Assembly (NCBI GenBank): GCA_026929865.2
Contig: CM049400.1
Location: 16,250,001 to 16,314,000, forward strand
Length of the DNA stretch: 64,000 nt
From: Hyperoplus lanceolatus
Taxonomy: Eukaryota; Chordata; Actinopteri; Uranoscopiformes; Ammodytidae
Reading direction: 5' to 3'
The notes beneath the pieces are model-generated. The model did not search any database. It was not told where the DNA came from and saw only the letters and a program-made list of their open reading frames with translations. Positions 18,590 through 29,900 of this stretch are shown here, one piece after another; position 1 is the first letter of the stretch; the number at the start of each line of letters is the position of its first letter. The translations under genes and the position numbers were made by a program.

Positions 18590-18790
18590 GAAATTAAACT
18601 CGTTATTTCTCGTTCTGCCTCGCTGAATGGGGCATCAGTGTTTAATTACAATGGAGGATCCTCCATAATTGGCATAATGAAGCGCAAAGGCTTACACAAT
18701 AGCGCTCACAATGTGTTGGTGTGCTCCCCATTCCGCAGGAGATGGGCTTTTTGATTGGGCTGTGTGCGCCATGAAAAACACAGTCAGGGA
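18590..18790. promoter_or_regulatory. Candidate conserved noncoding element downstream of ascl1
   Basis: Non-repetitive sequence with a SOX-like ACAATGG site, TTTAATTAC and CATAATTGG homeodomain sites, and a perfect GGAGGATCCTCC palindrome. It lies about 0.7 kb past the putative ascl1 poly(A) signal. It resembles a neural enhancer in motif content; conservation is untested. Confidence 0.3.
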
Positions 18791-19217
18791 TGCAACTAGT
18801 CTACAACCCCAGGTTTTTATTTAGATTGATCTCAATCGGGAAATAAGAATTTTGACCCGTCTCATTGTCTTGCTGACTTTCCCCGGGCCGTATTTCAAAG
18901 TGTCTATACCCTTTTGAGAGGAGTGAATTGCACCCCTCCAACCCCTCCCTCTCTCCCCGCGCTCCAGGCTATTGGGTAAGGGCAGAGAATGCAAAAGAAA
19001 CAATGCAATGCATGAAACGTAATATTAATCTCCCCTTCCTGAATGCAGACAAAGCGCTGTAGAAGGTGCACGTCCATAATGGTTATTGAGTTCTCACCCA
19101 GCTGCGCAATTTTCCCCCGTGTGCCTACCAAGTCGAGAAAAGGTCATGCTGGGGCTTTGAATAGAAGAGAGGCAGAGAGAGAAGCTCAATAGTTTGCTCA
19201 ATTACCGCCAGCACTAA

Positions 19218-19218
<1 letters not shown>

Positions 19219-19265
<47 letters not shown>
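19219..19265. repeat. (CA)n microsatellite
   Basis: About 23 CA units ending in a C-run. Confidence 0.95.
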
Positions 19266-19267
<2 letters not shown>

Positions 19268-19356
19268 CCCCTCTCACACACGTCTGAGCATAAGTGTGTG
19301 CAATATCAGCCGAAGAACCAAACCACTGCAAATGCATATAATATAAATAGATTGAT

Positions 19357-19362
19357 TTATTT
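19357..19362 (-). terminator. Putative ascl1 poly(A) signal
   Basis: AATAAA on the minus strand, about 0.88 kb beyond the ascl1 stop codon, in AT-rich 3' UTR-like sequence. Another AATAAA lies at 19703-19708, so alternative 3' ends are possible. Family knowledge: ascl1 genes have a 3' UTR intron, so the genomic distance overstates UTR length. Confidence 0.45.
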
Positions 19363-20030
19363 ATAAAACTTGTTGTACACAAAATATATCTGTTAGAATC
19401 GAATATGTACATTTTAGGCTACGGGAAACGGAGAACAAGTGCATACATGAATAAAGGTCTCCTTAACACGTATTTTTCAACATAACCAAAACATCTACAA
19501 TCTGTCACAGGTAGTAGCATTGTTGATATTGCTGTCCAGTCACACAAACTCATACGTGCCAACTCACTGCCTCGCTTAAAGCCGGCTCTCAACGTAAAAA
19601 TTTCAGGAAAAGTGGCAGTGACTGTTGTTCAAGAACATTGTTTGTTTGACTCAATGTACAAAAATATGTCTTCATGTTAAAACGATTCGTTGTATGATAC
19701 AATTTATTTGTTTTTAGGGGGCGGGGGGTTACATCATCACAAAACAGTCTGTTGATGCATCATCTTTGTTGTGTCTTCTACTGACAGACATGGCAGCTGA
19801 GAAAGGCAGTCCTGCTCTGGGGAAAACACGAACCAAAGGCAAGTCCTCTGGAGCTCCAGCGCCGTCTCAGAGCCTGCTGTGTCGCGTATTAATTGCACTT
19901 GTTAAAACATAACATCAACAGTTCTTTACTTCCACGCCTCAACGTGACCGACGAGTCCAACTCCCTCCTTCTCGAGGGGACTTCGAGGGCGACTAGTCGT
20001 GCTCTCTGCAACAAGAGGCTCCTTCTCTCT

Positions 20031-20060
20031 CTCACTCTCTCTCTCTCTCTCTCTCTCTTT
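20031..20060. repeat. (CT)n tract in the ascl1 3' region
   Basis: A short pyrimidine dinucleotide repeat about 180 bases beyond the ascl1 stop codon. Confidence 0.85.
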
Positions 20061-20238
20061 CTTTAACACTATTGCTTTGCTCCTGCAGAAGCAGCCCGGG
20101 TGAGGGAGTGAGGCAACAGGTCCCTTCCAAGCGCGGAGGGCAAGACTGATCTGACGCCTCTATCAAGTCTTTTGTGAGCACTTCTGACAGAAGTCAGCCG
20201 CTTTTTACGCACAGACGCTGCTGTGTGGTGTGCACGCC

Positions 20239-20829
20239 TCAGTACCTGTCAAACCAGGTTGTAAAGTCCAACAGCTCCTGTTCCTCGGAGCTCAGTGGCT
20301 CGTGACTACCTTCATCTGATGAGTAGGTGGAGTGAGGCGACTCCGGGTCGGCGGAGTAGCTGTTGGAAATGGCCGGGGATGGCAACCCGCACTGGAAGGC
20401 GGCCGACACCGCGTCGTGTTCGTCCAGAAGCGACTGTAAAGCCCTGATGTACTCCACCGCGGACCTCAGGGTCTCCACTTTGCTCATCTTCTTGTTGGCG
20501 GCGCCGTTGGGCACGTGCTGACGCAGAGTCTGGAAGCCCATGTTGACTTGCTTGACCCGGTTCCTCTCTCTCTCGTTCCGCCGGGCCACGGCCACGGGCT
20601 GCTGCTGGGGGATGGAGTAGCCCAGGCCGTTGAAGCTCAGGCGCCGCTTGCAGCGCAGGAGCTCCGGCGAGCTGGAGCGCTGTCTCTTCAGCACCTTGCT
20701 GCTGGTGTTGGGGTGCGCGGCGGGGACAGAGCAGTCCTGGGCCGGCGCGTGCAGGCTGAGGCTCTGGCAGCGTTCCGTTAGTCCAAACGTGAATGCGGTC
20801 TGCGTGGTGGTGATAGTCGTGGTTTCCAT
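20239..20829 (-). CDS. ascl1b: Achaete-scute family bHLH transcription factor 1 (Ascl1)
   Basis: A single coding exon, 196 residues, the usual length for fish Ascl1. The proneural bHLH domain spans about residues 81-138. It has the basic region [15 protein letters not shown], helix 1, a loop with [10 protein letters not shown], and helix 2 with [14 protein letters not shown]. The conserved pre-domain block [18 protein letters not shown] precedes it, and the family C-terminus [15 protein letters not shown] ends the protein. The protein dimerises with E proteins, binds CANNTG sites and drives neuronal fate in the nucleus. The start is the first ATG in frame, with a poly-Thr/Ile N-terminus ([10 protein letters not shown]) typical of the fish proteins. 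The assignment to the b paralogue rests on my memory that zebrafish ascl1b shares a chromosome with irf7, not on the sequence itself; Ascl1a is the alternative. Confidence 0.95.
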   Translation of the reverse strand: METTTITTTQTAFTFGLTERCQSLSLHAPAQDCSVPAAHPNTSSKVLKRQRSSSPELLRCKRRLSFNGLGYSIPQQQPVAVARRNERERNRVKQVNMGFQTLRQHVPNGAANKKMSKVETLRSAVEYIRALQSLLDEHDAVSAAFQCGLPSPAISNSYSADPESPHSTYSSDEGSHEPLSSEEQELLDFTTWFDRY

Positions 20830-21300
20830 GATGTGGCTTGACAGTTATTCTGGAGTGATGGATGCAGTGGGCGAGTGCAGCCTCTTAGCAGTTGGATGAG
20901 GAAGACCAGAGAGGGGTTGGCTGGCAGTGTACAGCTCTCGTGTCCTTCGCGTGTGGGACCGTGTGGCTAAAGCTCTAGTCCAAGTCTCTCTCTCTCTCTC
21001 TTAACTGCTTACTCCACGAGCAGATCTGACCCAAACTTTGGCAGCACTCCTCTTTTTCAACACGCGCCTAAACACCCACCCCACCCACCCTCCTTTCGGG
21101 AGACGCACGCTTCGTGGCGAGGCCCCGCCCCCGCTGTGTGATTCTTCTGTGGGCCGACTCCCCTCGGGCCAGGCGCGTGGCTCCGGGAGCTCAATAAACA
21201 ATCCCGAGCTTTCACTGCGCCGGGAGCACGCGCTGGGCTCATTTACATTCCAATGTCTCTAACTTGAAGGCCCATTGGTCGATTCAAACGTCCTGCAACC
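20830..21300 (-). promoter_or_regulatory. ascl1 5' UTR and promoter region
   Basis: CpG-rich sequence upstream of the ascl1 start. It contains a GC box (CCCCGCCCCC near 21124-21133), an inverted CCAAT box (ATTGG at 21274-21278) and a (CT)n tract at about 20983-21000 that probably lies in the 5' UTR. No TATA box at a clear position. The transcription start cannot be fixed from sequence alone. Confidence 0.55.
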
Positions 21301-22230
21301 GTGCGAAAAGAAAGAAAGGAGAGAGAAAAAAAGACAGCGAAAGGAGAAGAAAAAAAGGACGAGAGAATGAAAAAGTGAATGGTGTGGTTTCTTTGAAATG
21401 CCTTTTGAATTTGACAATACCCCTGGCAAGTCTTGAAATTATCATCCCCCCCCCCCCCCCGGCTATCTTTCTCCTCCAGCTTTTTACAATCACAAATACC
21501 AAGGACGCTCTCGCCTGTATCCAGGCTACAGCTTTACAGAGCGAAATAAATCGCAAGCGTGTCTCTGGCCACAATAATTGGCAATTATAAAGCTCGCGCA
21601 GGGATGCGATTCAAAGTAAACATCGAGTTTATGACACGGAGGCGTCCGAAAGAGCCAATCAAAATGACCTCGATCCTGAGTGTTCCGCAGGTCCGGTAAA
21701 CAGGTTATAAAGTCCTGTTAAATTCCTTACAACTCTTTAACTTAAGTATGTGTGAACGCAACCCGTTTGTTTATGTAGTGTCTGTACTCTTTGCTATGCA
21801 TAGTGATTACACAGCCTTATCAAAAACATTTTCACAAGCAACGCACGCATTTCAGCACCACATCTGACTGGACAGTTAAATACATCGGCTTCGCCATCCT
21901 TTAAGTTTGCACTATTTCCTATTTAAGTGTCTCTATTTTCTTTACTTCTTTTATTGCGCTCACATTTAGTTTCATTCATTCTTGTCCAACGACTTTTGAA
22001 ATACGTTTTGTTTGTGCAAACGTCTCCTTACCAACAACTTCTGACAGTGAGACAGGCTGTGTGGAAACCTAAAGACCGTCCCCCCACAATAAAAGATGGT
22101 ACACTTGCGCTCTCTAGCGGTCAGAACATAACAACAACTTAACTTTGTTCTGTCATTTCTAACGCAAGGCGAGGGCAAGACCCCACACATTGAATTACAA
22201 GTCCCAAAATAAAGACACAACTTTATTATT
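21301..22230. other. ascl1 upstream intergenic sequence
   Basis: Includes a purine-rich stretch (21305-21380), a 16-C run near 21447-21462 and a unique block near 21590-21740 with TCAAAG and AGCCAATCA motifs that may be a proximal enhancer. No further gene seen. Confidence 0.4.
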
Positions 22231-22462
22231 TATTTTTTTAATTTTTTATTGAACAGGGACAATGTACAGCACATAAGCAGTACCAGATTTAGCTATAAGC
22301 TAATTTTCATCTGCAGTCCCTGGGCAGGAAACAGAGTATTACATCTCTGTCAAGATGGGAAACCTCTCACTGAAGTATAAAAACAGTAACACACAATTTC
22401 ACAGCAGTAAAACACAACAACACAATACAAACAATAAAATCACAACATTTAGGACACCACAA

Positions 22463-22484
22463 CAACAACAACAACAACAACAAC
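22463..22484. repeat. (CAA)n tract
   Basis: A short trinucleotide repeat within the 3' region of the second LINE. Confidence 0.8.
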
Positions 22485-22878
22485 ATCACAACAGTAAGAC
22501 ACCAAGAAAACAGGACATCACAACATTAAGAAAACAATCTATGCATGATGGGTACATGCTTGGGTTGATTTCAGCCATGACTTCATCTTACATTTAAAAC
22601 CAGCAAAGGTGTTCCACTCTCTTATCTCGCTTGGTACTAAGTTCCAAGACTTGGTGGCTCTAACTGAAAATACAGACATGCCAAACTAAGTGGATCTGTG
22701 CTGTACTACACAGTCCCCTCTATTAGACGTTCTAGTTCTCCTTCCATTGTCTGAGCGCAGTGACACAAACTCATTTAATGGAGGAGCGGCCAAATCATTC
22801 ATTATTTTATAAACTAAACATACATCAGCAAGAAACACAAAACTTTCAAAGGTCATGAGATTATGTCTTTGAATTATG

Positions 22879-23730
22879 TTACAGTGGTGATATCGTAATG
22901 GCTTTTTGTCCAGTACCTTGAGTGTTTGTTTGTAAAGTGTTTGCAGTGGAGCAAGTGTTGTTTTTCCAGTTTGTGACCAGCTTGTATGAGATGTGTGAAA
23001 AGATCATGGAGTGCATGTAATGTTTTGCTGCATCTAGAGGGAGCTGGTTCCTGATGTACCTAAAATTCCTTAAATTGAATTTGACTCTATTACACACCTG
23101 CTTCACATGTTTCTTAAATAAGAGCTGTGAGTCCACAGTTATTCCTAAATATTTAGAATGTGAAACAGTCTGGATCCTTTCTCCATTAACAATGATATCA
23201 GGCTGATTTCCATTTTTCCTATTATAAAAGTACATGCATGCTGTTTTACTGATGTTGAGTGTCAGGCAGGACTTTGAGAGCCAATCAGAAATTTTGGCCA
23301 TTGCTTCTGTTAATTTGGCGGCCACCTCACATCTGTTCTTTCCATGTGCGAGGATGACCGTGTCATCTGCATACATTTGTACGTCCACTTCTGGACATAC
23401 AAGTGGCAGATCATTTACATATAAGCTAAACGACAAAGGTCCTAAAATTGAGCCCTGCGGGACACCAACAGAGCAGCCAATGAAAGATGAAGTCCTATCC
23501 CCAACTCTGGTGCCTTGTTTTCTTCCAGTGAGATAGGACTCCATCCATTTCATTGTTTCCACAGACAAATTAAAATTGGACACTTTTGAGAGCAGAACGC
23601 TATGATTAACAGTATCAAATGCTTTGCTCAGATCCAAAAATACCGCACCTACAGCACTCCCACTGTCAATATTTGTTTTGATTTTTTCAATGAAATAGCA
23701 GGTTGCCATCTCAGTTGAATGATTTCGCAA
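22879..23730 (-). pseudogene. LINE reverse transcriptase fragment
   Basis: An open frame of 283 codons. It contains FLDLSKAFDTVNHSVLL with the first catalytic Asp, GVPQGSILGPLSFSLYVNDL, and the MYADDTVIL box, followed by the thumb region (HSKYLGITVDSQL). It lacks the endonuclease and RT fingers at the 5' end and is frameshifted near its C-terminus (about 22990). The listed start is only the truncation edge. Confidence 0.85.
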
Positions 23731-23735
23731 TCAGA

Positions 23736-24235
23736 TCTTCAGAACTCCATGGCCCATTTTTTTCTCATACAGGTTAAACTAGACATACCACACAGATCAC
23801 ACTATGTTTCACTTCTGCATGATTTAAATCTGTCCTCTTTGGCTTCCAAAGGAGCAAAGGAGCACAATGCAACATAAGATTCAAATTCACGTAATATTCC
23901 CTAAAACATTTTGAATATATTTTGACAGTGCCGTTATCTAGAATTCTGCTGATCTGTGTGCTTTTCCACGATTCTCTGATGTAAATTGTATATGGCAATA
24001 CCCACTTTCAGCCTCTTGGGTTTCCCCTATAACTCCTACTGGCCTGCCTGGCCTTCCCTTTGTCAACAGCAGTGGGCGCTGAGTGAAAGTACTACCAGGG
24101 CAAAGTCTCTAGTTGAGAACCAGTTCATTCTGTATGTCATTTGTTTTTAAGAGTGGCTGGCTTGTATCTTGACACGTAATTTGCCCTGATGCCACATCTG
24201 AACCAGTATCTGCCAAAGCTGGCCATAACGCCTGG

Positions 24236-24237
<2 letters not shown>
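23736..24237. other. Intergenic, nothing recognised
   Basis: No coding frame, RNA or element boundary beyond the LINE truncation point. Confidence 0.5.

Positions 24238-24324
<87 letters not shown>
24238..24324. repeat. (TG)n microsatellite
   Basis: About 43 TG units. Confidence 0.97.
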
Positions 24325-24325
<1 letters not shown>

Positions 24326-26620
24326 TATAAGGAAGTATTCTAGAAAATACTTCATGAAGCAATAATGTTGTTGCTTTATTGACCCAGGTCATGTAGGAAT
24401 TTTGTGACTATGAAGTACAGTGTTTTCGATTTCAGTCGAGCGTTTCTTGCAACTTGGACTCCTCTGTTTTGGACAAAGAGAAGTGGATGTGCAATTCAGT
24501 AGACACTTAAGGATGAACTGATATTGTTGCTCACTCCCACGTGCACACAGAAATACAAACACTTTACACCCACACACACCAATTGTGGCTGCCAAAGTCT
24601 TATTCATAGGTAAGGGTGTGGCGGATTACGAGAGACCATAACAGTTTTTTATAAACACACTGATCTCTGTCACAACATGCATCAATCGGAAAAGATGTTT
24701 TTTTCTTCAATATAATGCCTCGAGGTTAATATGAAACGCCTCTGAATCATTATGTGACAAACCCAGGTGAGAGTGAGTTAACTATTACTAAGCATGTGTG
24801 TGTCTCTGTGTGTGGGTGTTACAGAGATAGAGAGAAAAACAGAAGAGGCATTTATGAATGAGGAAGGATTTTGTAGAACATAGTCAGAATTCAACATAAA
24901 ATCCCCATTTAAAAACATCAAAAGGTTTGCCTTTACCTTTCAAAGACTGGTGCTCCTATATACTGCATGTGTATTTTATAAGGAAGCTAAGGGTCTATTC
25001 TTTGTTCTGCTCTGTGGCATCATGATAGGACACTAGACAAATGTGCTCAGTGCTAACAGCCAATCTGCTCCATGTTGTGCCACAGAATAATCTAGGTTAC
25101 CATTTGGTTGAACAGACCATTGCAGTCACTTGATATTGCCTTTTTTTGCCAAAGTGTGAAATAGGATGTGAACCTTTCCTTGCGGCCTGTCAATATCAAG
25201 GCTACATCCTTCCTCAGTGGCTGTGATGGAGCCAGTGTTTTTTTCTACAAAGACTGAGAGCGGTGTACTTCCAGTGAGCATGAAAAGGGAATTGCTCCAA
25301 TATAGTGTGTATCGCTTCCCTATTCCTGACACATGCATACTGCGCTGAAAGCTTGTGAGCCATGTTTCTTCAGCAGTGGAAGAAGGCAGACACATATTAT
25401 CACTAACGCAGGCTGTGGTAAGGACACAGTCAGACAATAGAAAGCAAACTCTTCCCTAGATGCATGTTAAAAAAAAGGTACTCTGTGTTGCACTAATGCA
25501 ACACAGAGTACCTGACCTTTTGTACTGTTGTTGTGTCAAACAGGTTAGGTCAGTGGGTGAAGAAGATAGTGCTTTCCTGTGTAGTAAAGTCAGGAAACCT
25601 TAATGGTAGAAAAGTGGTAGTTTGGAGCAAGCTGGTATTATATTCATTAACATAGTAGACTAGACTATAATGTAGATGATGGTAGACAGACAGGGGCCCT
25701 CCCCACTGCACTTTCACCCACACTGTGTACATATTAAGTGTCATTCAATCACATGACAAAGCTGCACTGCACACCTGCAGGATCCTGACCCTGAAATTTC
25801 CCCCCAAAATAAAGACTGCACACCCAACCAAGATGTGTTCACTGGTGGATTGATTTAGTCAAAAATCACAGGAACTGGGTGGTTTCATGGGACGCTATTT
25901 TAGTGTGCAATACCGGCGCTCCTAAAGTAGCTACATTAGGTCAGAGCCGGAGGAACTTTAACCTGTTGTGATCTCAATTGAAACTTCTTCAAAACTGATT
26001 GGTGGGCTCTGTATGTTTTGGGCATTTCAATTGAATGATTGTCACATTTGAAGTGACACAATGTAGGAAATGTGATCATGATATATGTGTATTTGCGTAT
26101 TACAGGGTAATTGAGCACCCTTTGGGTCACTTGCATCACATTGCATGTTGTTTAAACTTCAATAGTCTCACATACACACAATGTATAGTAGCCTATGTCT
26201 AGAAATCCTCACGATATTGAATGGTCAGAAATAATTGGCATCATTAGTAGCCTACGTGGCTCTGGCATGGTTTAACAGGAAAAACCTAACCAGTAGGCTG
26301 GTAGGCTTGGTATCATTATCTCGGGAAACAAGTTTGCAGACGGCAATCAACATAAGGGCTCGATATAATTTAATAATAACACTATAGCCTACAATCATAA
26401 AATAATTTTGAATGTCATCAAAACTCAACTGTGAAAGTAGCAGCCATATAATTATAGCCTAATCATACTAACATAAAGGTCTACCTTTGCTTTGTGCACT
26501 AGCCTACTTAGCTTGTTTGAGCTTGAGTGGGTGGCGACAAAAATATTATTTTAGGAATTGCTGACGAAATATTGTTGAGGTGGTGATGCAAGAAAAGTGA
26601 TTCGCCACGGCACCGGAAAA
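24325..26620. other. Intergenic between LINE and irf7
   Basis: No gene recognised. The only clear structure is the perfect hairpin at 25477-25512. The last kilobase is dense in TAGCCTA/TAGGCTA words. The 103-codon minus-strand frame at 25126-25437 has no recognisable domain. Confidence 0.5.
25477..25512. repeat. Perfect 16-bp-stem hairpin
   Basis: GGTACTCTGTGTTGCA, loop CTAA, then TGCAACACAGAGTACC, with no mismatch. It is isolated in unique sequence; possibly the remnant of a palindromic element. Confidence 0.85.
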
Positions 26621-26624
26621 TAGG

Positions 26625-26652
26625 CTTTCAGTTTCATGATTCAGTTTCTCCC
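26625..26652 (+). promoter_or_regulatory. ISRE-like element upstream of irf7
   Basis: Read on the minus strand the segment contains GAAACTGAAAG, which fits the interferon-stimulated response element core GAAANNGAAA, with a second GAAACTGAA half directly adjacent. It lies about 330 bp before the irf7 start codon. Vertebrate IRF7 genes are interferon-inducible through ISGF3 binding to an ISRE; that this site acts so here is inferred. Confidence 0.6.
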
Positions 26653-26742
26653 TAATTCCACCTCTCTCCTTGCTCTGCCTTCTGAAGAATAGAAGGGTTT
26701 GTTCGATTTATTGTCTTTGAGCGGCTTTCGTATTAGGTCCAT

Positions 26743-26970
26743 GCTCGCGAGCTCGCGAGCCTGTGTAACGCTCTGGGCGAAGGTATAACGTCCTGCTTGT
26801 CAGCGAATCAAACTCACCCCTTCGTGCGTCGGAAATGGCCACAAGTGGCTGCGCCTTCCCACTTGGGCGGAACCTCACATGATGTCACAGGTTCTTATAA
26901 GTGCTGCCCAAAGTCGGGCTTCGATGATTCAGACAAACAGCTGCAGTGGAAAAACGCTTCTTCCGAAAAA
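26743..26970 (+). promoter_or_regulatory. irf7 core promoter and 5' UTR
   Basis: GC-rich sequence before the irf7 ATG. It includes the perfect 18-bp palindrome GCTCGCGAGCTCGCGAGC (26743-26760) and a TATA-like CTTATAAG near 26893-26900 that would place the start of transcription around 26925. The leader would be about 45 bases. Inferred from position only. Confidence 0.45.
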
Positions 26971-29900
26971 ATGCAAAGGTAGGGAGAAAACACATAATCT
27001 TCTTCCTCAATCTGGGACATTATCTGTAGCCTACGTTTCCTTGTTTTGCTGTGTTGTGAGAGTATTGCACGTTAAGTGAAACATTTGTTTTGCTGTGTTG
27101 TGAGAGTATTCCACGTGAAGTGAAACATGTATGTTGACATGTAGCCTGTAGGTTTATTCAAATCCTCAGGTTTAAGGACTTTAATCTTAACTGAATAAGT
27201 ATGGTAAAGTGTGCATGTTGGTAAATTCTGCCAGACCGTGTTGAGGAATACAGGGTGCCTAGTGCTATAAAAACAGTCAATCCACATTGGGGAGGCCTAT
27301 GCTGCCGTTGTGTCAGGGCAACTGGTGATCAGGGTAGCTGGTGGCATTTGCAGATGTTTCGTAGGCGTGTCTATTTAGGACCCCTTGTCTAAAAACCCGG
27401 AAATAAACCTATTCAAAACATCGTCTCTCTCTGGTCTCTCTTTGCGTTCATTTATCGGTTTATTTTAAAACATGATGCTATAAACCGTTTGCAGGATCAT
27501 TACCTTTGGTCCCAAAGTACATAAACAATTTGTTGTCTTCTGCGCGGGGGGGGAAGAAAACTAATTCGTGGTGGAGTCGAACCAGCGATCTCATCTACTC
27601 ATTTATAATAAACTACAAGGGCCGAATTTTACACGGTGCGCCACTAAGTCGGACGAAGTCGCACGGTGCTAGTATTGCCATATTTACATAGGCAAATAAT
27701 GAAGTATAAAAGTACAATTGTCAAATATGAGCAAATTGCAGAATAGTGTAGTACAAATAAACTGTCCAAAATGTAGGCTACAAGGTGTTTCTTTGACTAA
27801 TCCTTGTCTGTTTGCATCTGTATATTTCTCCCATCTTTGACGGACATTATCTCAACATTAGGCCTAGTTATTTTCTTTTTCGATAACATTCACTTGTACA
27901 CCTCAAATTCTTAGCACTATTCTGGAGTTTATTAGGCCTACAGAATAATTCTTTATGTTGTTAGTTGTATGATTTATGATACATTTATTCTGTTTCTAGG
28001 CTACATGTAGCCTAGAAAATGCATGTATAAAGGCCTATAGCAAAGTTGAATATCCATTCAAACATTTCTGTAAAAATTGTAATACATAAAATCTATTTTT
28101 TTAATCTAAGTAATCAACTGGCAACGTTTTATGATGATCTATTATTTACCCTTTTCACATACAGTGTCTCAAATCAAAGTTCAAATATGCAATACAAGCT
28201 CTGTAGAGACGAGCATCACAAAAGAAAAGACAACAACAATGATCATTAAAACGAGATTTTATTGAACACAAGCAGTGCAGAAATAGTGTCAGTAAAAGAA
28301 CAGTAGGACTACTCCCAGTGTGGTAGAACTTCCACAGACTGCACGCAGAAACTCAAGCAGTCTAGATCCACTCCACAGTGTCCAGCAAAACGTCTGAATT
28401 AAACTCAAATATTAGACTTGTGTCTTATGCTTTCACCTCTCTCTGCACCTCCACCTGGCTCACCTACAGTATCTCCTGCACATCATTTCCTACTAGCACC
28501 ACTGTTTACGCTCACCTGTTCACTCACACAGACTAATAAATAGGCCTACAACAAAGCAAAATAACAGATATAGGCCTACATGAACCACACTGTCACTGTC
28601 ATTACAAATATAGGCTACTCCTCAAACCAACCTCAAACAAAAATACACACCTCAAAGCGCACTACTGTCAGTAAGCAAACAGAAAGAATATCAACACTCC
28701 GTCGCGTCGTAGGCTATGCCTAACTGTCACCATATCTCGCTTCAACTATCGCTCTCCAAACCCCTTAAACCATATGATTAAAACCCACAAATGTGTACAA
28801 TAGCATCCTTTTAAGAAAGACTGCACGCCCCTGATCATTTGTTTTCTACACTTACCTAGTCTCTCAAAGCCAGACCAAACTACAGCAAGTAACAATAGCC
28901 TACTATCATTCAATCTTCATACTCGAATTTGACCATGTAGGCTAAAATCTACATTGGTTCTAAGCAATGACTGTGGTTCCGAGTAGTGAATAACACATTG
29001 TAGTGATGATAGAAAAACGTCTGAAATACGATGGTATTTCCAAGTGTAATCACAAATTAAACTGGTTCTATCACACTTAGCCACAGCTAACACAGCCAAC
29101 TTCACGCTTAACTTGTGACACAAATATCTTACCCCAAACTGTAGGCTACATTTCACTAAAAAGCTGAATGGAAGAATAATCCCAGACCCTTCTCAAGTAT
29201 ATCCGAATATAGCGATATAGCCTATGTCCAACTTTTTAAAACTGACGAGAACATCTTGTATTCAACCACACACAGCCTATCAACTTATTTACGTTTGCGT
29301 TATTTTCACAAGGCATCGACACAGTCACCTACACGCTCCTAGCTGTCACCAGATAACCCAACAAATAAACCAGGAATATTTCGTCTATGTCGCATTCATT
29401 TGTCGGTGTATTTTTAAAACATCATGATAAGCTTATTTCAGTCACATAACCAAAGTAGACAAAATGAACAAACTAATCTGGTCGTCATGTGTCATGGCAA
29501 CTGGTGATCAGGGTAGCTGGCCACCACAGCCAACAGCTGGCTCCAAGCTTCGTGCTGGTTTCGCACACTGTGACACAAATCTTACCTCAAATTGTATATT
29601 CCTCTCAAAGGCTATGGAAGTGTAAACCGATATTGAGTAGATTGGATTCTTACGGCCAACATGAACATATTAAACATTTGACGTTTACGGGGTTTTGATC
29701 AGGCATCTACGTAGCTACCGCCACCAGCTACCCTGATCACCAGTTGCCCTGACACACCTGCCTCTCAGCACAGTGATGTATCTTTTTGTAGGTGTGTGGT
29801 TGTGTGTGTGGTCAAGGCTCCTCTCTTGTTTCCTCTCAGCCCTCCAAAGCCTCAGTTTGCCAACTGGCTGATAGAGCAAGTGGAGACAGGCCAGTACACG

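Larger units (their letters stand above)
22234..23735 (-). mobile_element. 5'-truncated non-LTR retrotransposon (second LINE)
   Basis: The minus strand encodes the central and C-terminal part of a LINE reverse transcriptase and ends in a 3' tail near 22234 (TTCAATAAAAAATTAAAAAA on the minus strand). The 5' end stops abruptly inside the RT domain near 23735, the usual 5' truncation of LINE insertions. It is a different family from the LINE at 9.2-13.8 kb, since its motifs differ (VPQGSILGP and YADD instead of IPQGSVLGP and FADD). Confidence 0.85.
27310..29755. mobile_element. Element bounded by 36-bp inverted repeats in irf7 intron 1
   Basis: The segment at 27310-27345, beginning GTGTCAGGGCAACTGG, is exactly the reverse complement of 29720-29755. 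A further imperfect direct copy of the repeat (CATGGCAACTGGTGATCAGG) lies at about 29495-29520, and other diverged internal duplications occur (27445 region versus 29390 region). No transposase frame is visible and no target duplication is obvious, so the class is undetermined; it is probably a non-autonomous DNA transposon. Confidence 0.7.
26979..29839 (+). other. irf7 intron 1
   Basis: A GTAGGG donor and TTTCCTCTCAG acceptor. It holds a 44-bp tandem duplication just after exon 1 and a 2.4-kb segment bounded by 36-bp inverted repeats that ends only about 85 bases before exon 2. Most of the intron is therefore insertion-derived. Confidence 0.85.

Noticed and set aside
20515..20899. Plus-strand Leu/Ala/Val-rich frames over ascl1
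   Set aside because: Antisense of the GC-rich bHLH coding exon.
25126..25437. 103-codon minus-strand frame upstream of irf7
   Set aside because: No recognisable family, splice sites or regulatory context.
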